Under the pieces are notes generated by a model. The model was given only the letters and a program-made list of their open reading frames with translations. It did not search any database and was not told the origin of the DNA. DNA of 64,000 nt. Origin: Obelidium mucronatum. Taxonomy: Eukaryota > Chytridiomycota > Chytridiomycetes > Chytridiales > Chytriomycetaceae. The stretch's first letter is position 1; every line of letters starts with the position of its first letter. Below, in pieces: positions 57,701 to 64,000 of the stretch. Where the stretch lies: positions 62,001 to 126,000 of the forward strand of contig JAIVFH010000047.1 of the NCBI GenBank assembly GCA_025765595.1. Reading direction: 5' to 3'. The position numbers and the translations under genes are program-made.

Positions 57701-59730
57701 AAAATAGACAACCACAATAGTTTCGAACCCCCAAGACCAGGAAGAGCACATCATCAGCCTTGGTCAATTGCTGTTTTCCGAAATTCTGAAAAAGACAACA
57801 GTCGGGATTTATCCTCCAAAATCGCCTGATCGAGCCATATTCGGATCTGCTGTAGAGTGTTTTGAAAAGTTGACGGCATTTGTTTTGACGGACATGCCAG
57901 ACTCTGTCCATGAGTTTTTGGATGAAATTGTAAAAGCATGTGGGACAGAGGATGGTACACAAGACGGAGAGATTGGATATGTTGATAGATTTGTCATTGA
58001 AGTCCAGGTTTGTTGCGTTGAGAGTGCATTTTTTTCCTCCTTTTTTTTCCCCCTAAATAACAATTGTACCAGAAACTAATTGCTGATGTCCTCGTTCCAC
58101 AATATCCATACCCGCGTGAAGCAGTTTTACTGATTAAATGTCTTGGTGACTTGTGGACCTTTCTCAGCAAGTGTGCAGCGTCAACCAATGTTGAATACGA
58201 GCTGGAAAAGTTGGAAGCATTTCCAATTGCATTGCAAGATTGGGCTTTAAATACGTGGGGAAGTTACCAAAGTTTAGACTCTGCTTTATCAAAGAGTCTG
58301 GTTGGACTCTTTTGCAAATTACAAAAAATGGCGCCGGACACACACAAGGTGAACGGATAAAAAAATCTGTCGTGATTCGATAATGGCTTGACAATTCTTT
58401 TTTTTTTTTTTTTGGTTTCTATTTTTTGTCAAAGATTGGAAAGTTTGTTAGTGGGATCCAAAAGTCTTTTCCATTCTTGCTGGAGAATGATGATGCCGAA
58501 AGCCAAGATTTTAGTGACTTTGATGCTGGGGAAATCGCGGAGAAAGAGTTGAGTAAATTATGGTTTCTTACATTTTGGAGATGTGCTCAGTTTGTTCTCC
58601 ATTTTCTTATGTAGTGTCTCGCCCATAATCACCATGATTCTTTCGAATGTTGAGGAAAATATCGATGAAGCTCGATGGATTTTGTCGAAATTGAAGCAGC
58701 ACAAATATGGTTTGGGTTATTGGTCTAATTTATTACTCATGCACTAATTCCCTTTTTGTGCATGTTTGTGTTTGTGCTCAGAGGACGTTGAAGACCTTCG
58801 CATCGAATCTGTCATTTACAGTAATGTGATGGGAGTGATTGATGTTTTGTGGAGCATCTTGCGCTCGGAATTACCATTCGATGCAGCAGACATTGTGTTT
58901 GGGTCCATGATTCGCGTTTTCAAGCTTGTCAATGGGATTTTGAAATATGTGAGTTGCTTTTTTTTTTATTAATATTCTTGAATGTGTTCTGATATATTCT
59001 TCTTTTTTCCCGCCCTGTTTTTTTGTATTCGTAGAAAACTCTGAATCCTGGACGATTAGGAAATAGATTTGAGAAATTGATTGATCTTGTCACGGCCAAG
59101 CTTCGAGACGTGAGAGTCTCTGTGTTTTTCTTGAGGTTGTTGGTTTTTTTAAGAGCATTCCACAGGGTGTTACGGATATCATTCCAGTGATGCAAGAACG
59201 AGACGCGAGGGATTCGGAAGTCGGAGGAGAAGCCAAAAAAATGGGAGCAGCAAAGCTGTTCAAAAAAAGAAAGAGGTAACTGTTTTTTGTTGTTCTACAT
59301 TTTATTTTAAGGTTTTTTTTTTTTTGATTCGGAACTGCCTCCTTCACGTTATCAGATCCTCACGGGAATCAAAGACGATGCCGGCTCTCATTTTTGAAAC
59401 GGAGCAGTTTGATCGATACTTGATTGCTCTACACAAAAAGCAGAAATCAAATGTAAAAGAAGTTTTTTTTTTTTTATTTGTTCACTCAACTTTTTTTCAA
59501 ACGCGAAAAACATGGATCATTTTTTAGATTAACCTGATGAAGTATGTCAAGAGAAGCACTGCACGCGACTTTAAGATTAAAGAGAACGTGATTGCAGAGA
59601 AGGATGGGTTAAAGAAAGAAAAGAAGGTACATGATTTATTTTTATTTTCTTTTCAACAAGGCGACTCTAATAGTGCAAGAAAATTACAACAATCAGCAAA
59701 AGAATGAGAAATGAACTGAATCGACATTAA
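54746..59730 (+). CDS. FANCI: FANCI, Fanconi anaemia pathway protein
   Basis: Partner of FANCD2 in the ID2 clamp that is monoubiquitinated at stalled forks and interstrand crosslinks. Many exons. The first is short (MLDLQQTRALIDS then one base), placed by frame and by a donor/acceptor at 54782/54850. Recognisable segments: LGWLFG near the start, IRIEGTLILQICFAVRQNQELGTDLLLLLK, VNVCDRFLWCIKPLFQSGSSFRDSVLIPLRKGLFSSELASRKVSIATLIY, RLIKADLSDFDIDKDADYVSDG, and near the end SRESKTMPALIFETEQFDRYLIALHKKQKS followed by KYVKRSTARDFKIKENV. The last exon border is uncertain (59707 to 59730 depending on splicing). Assignment by remembered alignment with the vertebrate protein. Confidence 0.85.
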
Positions 59731-59780
59731 ATAAAAATCAACCATTATTTTAACATCATTTTATTAATAAAACCAAACAA

Positions 59781-61351
59781 ATGGCCAGTCCGTATGATGG
59801 AGTCCGCGAGTCGACATCAGGATTCATTGTCACCCTGTGAGTATTTTCATGTAAACAAATTAAGGCGGACTGCTCGGCGTCGTTGCCGATGGAAGGCAAG
59901 GGTTGTTGTGTTTGCTTAACCCTCTCTCTCTCTCTCACCAAGCCACCCGCTTGTCATCCTCAACTTGAGCGACCATTTCACGCGCATGCGCATGCAAAGT
60001 CAAGATAAGGGATCATCATCATCAAGCGCTGGACCCAAAACTAGTTGAGTTTGGCGTGTTGAAGGCCAGTCTTAAAACTCAACAACCAACGAAAAAAAAA
60101 ATCAACACAATCTATCCCGGCCCCCTGCATTCTCCCATTCAAAAAAAAGTCTTTGGCGCTATTATTGGAACGCAATCGGGTCGAGAAATCGAAATCTTTA
60201 ATTCTTATGAATTACCGTATACATTTTCGAATGAGAAAGGGTTTGTGATCAACAATGAGTATTTCTTGACCAAGCAGGAAAAGTGTGCGTTTCTTTTTTC
60301 TTCTTCTTCTTTTGTTTTTCTTTTTTTTGCGAGTTGACAAACTTGAATTTTGTGTTTATTCTTTTTAGTTCGCGAAGTGTTTCCAAAGTATGATTTGTTG
60401 GGGTGGTACTCTGTGGGCGCGCAACCAACTGAAGCCGATTTGGCAGTTCACAAGCAGGTACATATTATCTTGCTGTAGTTATTATTGCTGTCTTGCTCTC
60501 TTGTTAAACAAAAAAGGGGGGGTGTTTCGTTCCCCTAGATTCTTGAGCACAACGAAAGTCCACTGTTTATCCAATTGAATCCCATCATCAACCCAGTTGC
60601 CAAAGAGCTCCCCTTGGCAGTATACGAATCCGTTGTGGATCTTGATAATGGAGGGAATGTGCTCAAGTTTGCAAAGAGCAAGTACAAGATTGAGACTGGA
60701 GAGGCGGAACGGATTGCGTTGGATCATGTTGCAAGGGTTTCGAATGCGGAAACGGATAGAGGATCTTCTTGTATGTTGTGGCTTTTATTGTCTTGTGTGT
60801 TGTGGTGCGTATCCCTAACTGGTTACAAAAAAAAATAGTGGTGGCCAATTTGACTGGTCAACGAAATGCAATCAAAATGCTTCATGCCAGAGTTCAAATC
60901 TTGAGGGCATATGTCAGAGATGTTGACAATGGTTAGGGGGTCCCTTGTTCTATCCACACTTTCTATTTCTAACCACATGAAAAAAAAAAAGGAATCCTTC
61001 CGCGAGACCATGAACTGCTGCGCCAGATTTCAGCCGTGTGTCAAAGACTTCCAACAATGAATTCACTTGAATACAGACAAGAATTCCTGTCTGTGAGTTT
61101 GTAGCATGAGTTCAAGTGTCGTCTAAAAATTGTTTGTTTAGGACTATAACGATATTCTTCTGGGAACGTATTTAGCCAGCATTACAAAGGGAACACATGC
61201 AATGAACGAGGTATGTTTTTTTTATAACAAGACAATAAATCAAACTGACATGGTTGTTTAGTTGGTTGAAAAGATAAATGTTGTGTCATCTGAGCGCAAA
61301 GCTGGAAAGGCGTCGCGCGCAATGTCGGGCATGTCGTCCTTCATGGTATAA
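59781..61351 (+). CDS. CSN6: COP9 signalosome subunit 6
   Basis: MPN-domain subunit (without the JAMM metal motif) of the complex that removes NEDD8 from cullins. Several exons from the ATG at 59781; MASPYDGVRESTSGFIVTLHPLVILNLSDHFTRMRMQSQ, then KTIFGAIIGTQSGREIEIFNSYELPY, YFLTKQEKFREVFPKYDLLGWYSVGAQPTEADLAVHKQILEHNESPLFIQLNP, LAVYESVVDLDNG, AERIALDHVARVSN, AIKMLHARVQILRAYVRDVDNG, YNDILLGTYLASITKGTHAMNELVEKINVV to the stop at 61349-61351. One acceptor follows a run of A (aaaaaaag). Position and MPN fold agree with CSN6, not with RPN8. Confidence 0.9.
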
Positions 61352-61456
61352 AAGTGTTGGAAGTGATTGCCATCTGTGTTGTGTGGGATTTCCACTTGAA
61401 GCTGAGGCTGGAAAATAAAAGATTTACTATAGTCTCCGACTGGCGTTAATAGAAGA

Positions 61457-64000
61457 ATGCTGCGCGGCGCACTACTGCACGCGCGTGTGCGACCACCTTG
61501 TTTTTTGTTTCCAAAGCGGCTGTTGTTGTCAGCAAGTTGTAAACATCTCCCCCGACATCAACTCTACCACCACCAACAGCCAATGAACACAACCACCGCC
61601 ATGGACATGCAGCTGCCGGACCTCGACGACCGCCGCTACGCGCTGCTGACGCTCGCGAACGGGCTGCAGTGCCTCGTGGTGTCGGACCCGCTCGCGGACA
61701 AGGCGGCGGCGGCGATGGACGTGCACGTGGGCCACCTGAGCGACCCGGCGGCGGCGGCGGGGCTCGCGCACTTCTGCGAGCACCTGCTGTTCATGGGCAG
61801 CGCGGGGTTCCCGGGCGAGAACGAGTACGCGCAGTTCCTGGCGGCGCACGGCGGCGCGTCGAACGCCTTCACGGGCGCCGACCACACAAACTTCTACTTC
61901 GACGTCAAGGCGGACTTCCTGGCCGGCGCCCTGGCGCGCTTTGCGCAGTTCTTTGTCGCCCCGCTGTTTGCCGCGAGCTGCACCGACCGCGAGCTGCGCG
62001 CCGTCGACTCCGAGCACAAGAAGAACATCCAGGTCGACGCCTGGCGCATCTACCAGCTGCAGAAAGACCTGGCGCGCGCGGACCACCCGTTCTGCAAGTT
62101 CGGCACGGGGAACCTGGACACGCTGAAGCACGCGCCCGAGAAGGAAGGCATCGACGTGCGCGACGTGCTGCTCGATTTCCACGCGAAATACTACTCGGCG
62201 AATATCATGAAAATGGTCGTCATTGGAAAGGGTGCGTGCTTTTGTGCATTTTGGCGTCTACTGAGACCCCTTCATCAATCAATCAATCATCTAGAATCCA
62301 TCGAACAGCTATCGGAATGGGTCATTAAGGAAACTTCTGCCATCAAAAACAGTAACATTGAAGTCCCGTCTTTTCCTGGCCATCCCCTTGGGAAAGAGCA
62401 ACTTTTGGTATGTAATTAGTCAGTTGTTTGTTTGGTTCTTTTTTTTTTTTACCATCTCTCTCTTTTCAGCAACAAATCTCTGTCAAACCAGTCAAAGATA
62501 CTCGTTCTCTGCAAATTACGTTTCCTCTTCCCGATTTGACTAATCAGTACCTGTGTAAACCTTCACATTATATTTCTCATCTCATTGGTCATGAGAGTGA
62601 AGGAAGCATTTTGGCCTTGTTGAAGAAGAAGGGTGATTTTATGATGTTACCGCATCTTTCCGCCGAAGGCGGACCGAACGCCGAAGGCGGACCGTACCGC
62701 CGAAGGCGGACTGTACCGCCGAAGGCGGTGATTTCTTTTCTTTGTTTTGTTGTCTCGCCGAAGGCGGATCATACCGCCGAAGGCGGTTCTTTCCTGTTTT
62801 TGTCTCAATGGATCGTACCGCCGAAGACGGTGATTTATTCTTTGTCTCCACGGATCATACCGCCTTAGGCGGTGTATTCTTTTCTTTGAATCAAGGAGGG
62901 CACATGAGTTACACAACCGAAAGCCCCATTTGATACTTGATATCGAGATATATTCTTTTGTCCACTTCTTGCTTCGGCCCATACCACCATTCTAACGACC
63001 CAATGCGTTTCATTCCAGGTTGGGCTCAAGATTTGAGTGCTGGCGCTTCCTCTGGAGCAGTCAACTTTTCATTCTTCAAAATTAGCGTGGGACTGACGGA
63101 AGAAGGGTCTAGTTGAGTGCAGATACTTTCAGAAAAGTTGTGAACACGCAATTTGACCAAAAACTCCTCTTTAGAGTACTGGGAGGATATTGTTGTCATG
63201 ATTTTCCAGTACATTGAAATGCTGAAAGCCGCCGGGGTGCAGGAATGGATTTACGATGAGGTTTGATTACCTCAAAATATTAGCAAGTCTCTTTTTAACA
63301 TCAAGTTTTTTAGTGCAAGATCCTGTCGGAGCTTCGATTCCGTTTTGAAGAAAAGCGAAACCCCGCATCGTATGTTTTTTTTTCCTTTCTTCTTCCTGCT
63401 CAGTGATTTCTAAGCGGCCAAAAAAAAGTTTCGCTTCCCGTGTTGCCGGTGACCTTCATGATTATCCATCCAAACACATTTTGAATGGCCCCTCTGTCAT
63501 GTTTGAGATGAACAAGAAGCAAATTGAGGATGTTTTGTCGTTGCTCCGCGTCGACAACTTCAGGCTGACTTTGGTTTCCCCTGATTTTGATTCAAGCAAC
63601 TGGGCCAAAGCCCAATGGTATGGCACAGAGTATCTCCATGCTCCAATTTCAAATTCTTTGAAGGCGGTTAGTTGTCCATTGTTGGGTATGTTTTTTTAAT
63701 CCTATAGGATTCAGGCTTTGTCGGCCGTGTCATCAGAAAAATCGAGCCCACTATTCCACCTACCTTTGAAGAATGAATTTGTTCCAGCCAACTTCTCGAT
63801 TCGGAAGACATCCGCGACTGTATGTTTAATGTTGTACGGGGTATTCTGTACTTACGTTTTATCAGACCCAAAAACGCCCAGATATTGCTTTGGAGACTGA
63901 CACAATTCGTCTTTGGCATAAAAAAGACGACACATTCTGGGTCCCCAAAGCAAAAGCTGTCTTTACCCTGAAATCACCTTTGGCATATGTGACACCAACC
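61457..64000 (+). CDS. STE23: Insulysin/STE23-type M16 metallopeptidase, C-terminus beyond the window
   Basis: Zinc peptidase of the insulin-degrading enzyme family, cleaving short peptides (in yeast also a-factor processing). The start at 61457 gives an Arg/Leu-rich N-terminus that could be a mitochondrial presequence; inner ATGs follow at 61583 and 61601. Exons 61457-62231, 62295-62407, 62470-62632, 63019 onward. The catalytic domain has AHFCEHLLFMGS (HxxEH) and the later Glu ligand, GTGNLDTL, then EEGSKYWEDIVVMIFQYIEML and LKNEFVPANFSI-type segments of the second and third domains. It runs off the right edge, so only about the first 550 residues are present. Exon 1 is GC-rich. One intron is 386 nt and carries hairpin repeats. 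Confidence 0.92.
62633..63018 (+). repeat. Array of GC-rich hairpin repeats in an insulysin intron
   Basis: At least eight copies of CCGCCGAAGGCGG and close variants between 62656 and 62871 (for example ccgccgaaggcgg, cgccgaaggcgga, ccgccttaggcgg), several followed by atcatac or gtgattt. Each is a perfect 5-bp stem with a GAA loop. The host intron is 386 nt against about 50-70 for its neighbours. Confidence 0.8.

Noticed and set aside
61529..62182. Minus-strand 217-residue frame and plus-strand 219-residue frame in insulysin exon 1
   Set aside because: GC-rich exon gives open frames in all frames; only the M16 frame has family motifs.

Overview
The window is nuclear DNA of a fungus, most likely an early-diverging, chytrid-like one (inference). 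Genes are dense, lie on both strands and are cut by many short introns (mostly about 45-130 nt, GT-AG, often with a TACTAAC/CTAAT-like branch site near the acceptor). The protein set is fungal or opisthokont: RPT6, PAN2, USO1/p115, YME1, CSN6, KIN17, STE23/insulysin, S6 kinase, RAD54B/RDH54, STN1 and FANCI. FANCI and STN1 of this type are kept in early-diverging fungi and animals but are missing or strongly changed in yeasts. I see no rRNA, tRNA or CRISPR array.

Layout. 0-8.7 kb: the end of a membrane protein gene, USO1 (-), the proteasome ATPase RPT6 (-) and a divergent xylulokinase (+). 8.7-29.3 kb: a duplicated region. It holds seven mini-genes encoding 60-80-residue proteins with the shared core HDPxG(I/V)YPxCCRYHT (A1, B1, D, A2, B2, B3, A3), two copies of an unrelated 57-residue mini-gene (C1, C2), and two nearly identical mitochondrial aconitase genes. 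Between these sit the single-copy genes STN1, YME1, a coiled-coil protein, an S6-type kinase and a small protein. 29.4-39.6 kb: RAD54B/RDH54, two unassigned large proteins and a Ser/Thr-rich secreted protein. 39.7-49.4 kb: PAN2, an IQ-motif protein, two uncertain genes and an Arg/Ser-rich nuclear protein. 49.5-64 kb: an AlkB-like dioxygenase, KIN17, a small secreted protein, FANCI, CSN6 and the 5' half of an insulysin-type peptidase that runs off the right edge.

The most interesting signal is the mini-gene system. All nine mini-genes carry an AGGGTT(T/C) telo-box-like motif. In A and B genes this motif, the TATA box and the ATG keep almost the same spacing in every copy, and B genes add a TGACGTCA (CRE) palindrome 174-180 bp before the ATG. 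I do not recognise the protein family. Other notable points: evidence of gene conversion between the aconitase genes; GC-rich hairpin repeats (CCGCCGAAGGCGG) inside an insulysin intron, with related copies in a dioxygenase intron; long homopolymers (30-45 nt) in or near introns; GC-rich 5' ends in seven genes; and several genome-maintenance genes in one window (STN1, RAD54B, KIN17, FANCI, an AlkB-like protein).

Exon coordinates come from splice-site reading plus frame continuity and family alignment from memory. They are best for RPT6, xylulokinase, STN1, both aconitases, YME1, S6K, RAD54B, KIN17 and the IQ protein. They are only approximate for PAN2, FANCI and the 3' half of USO1.
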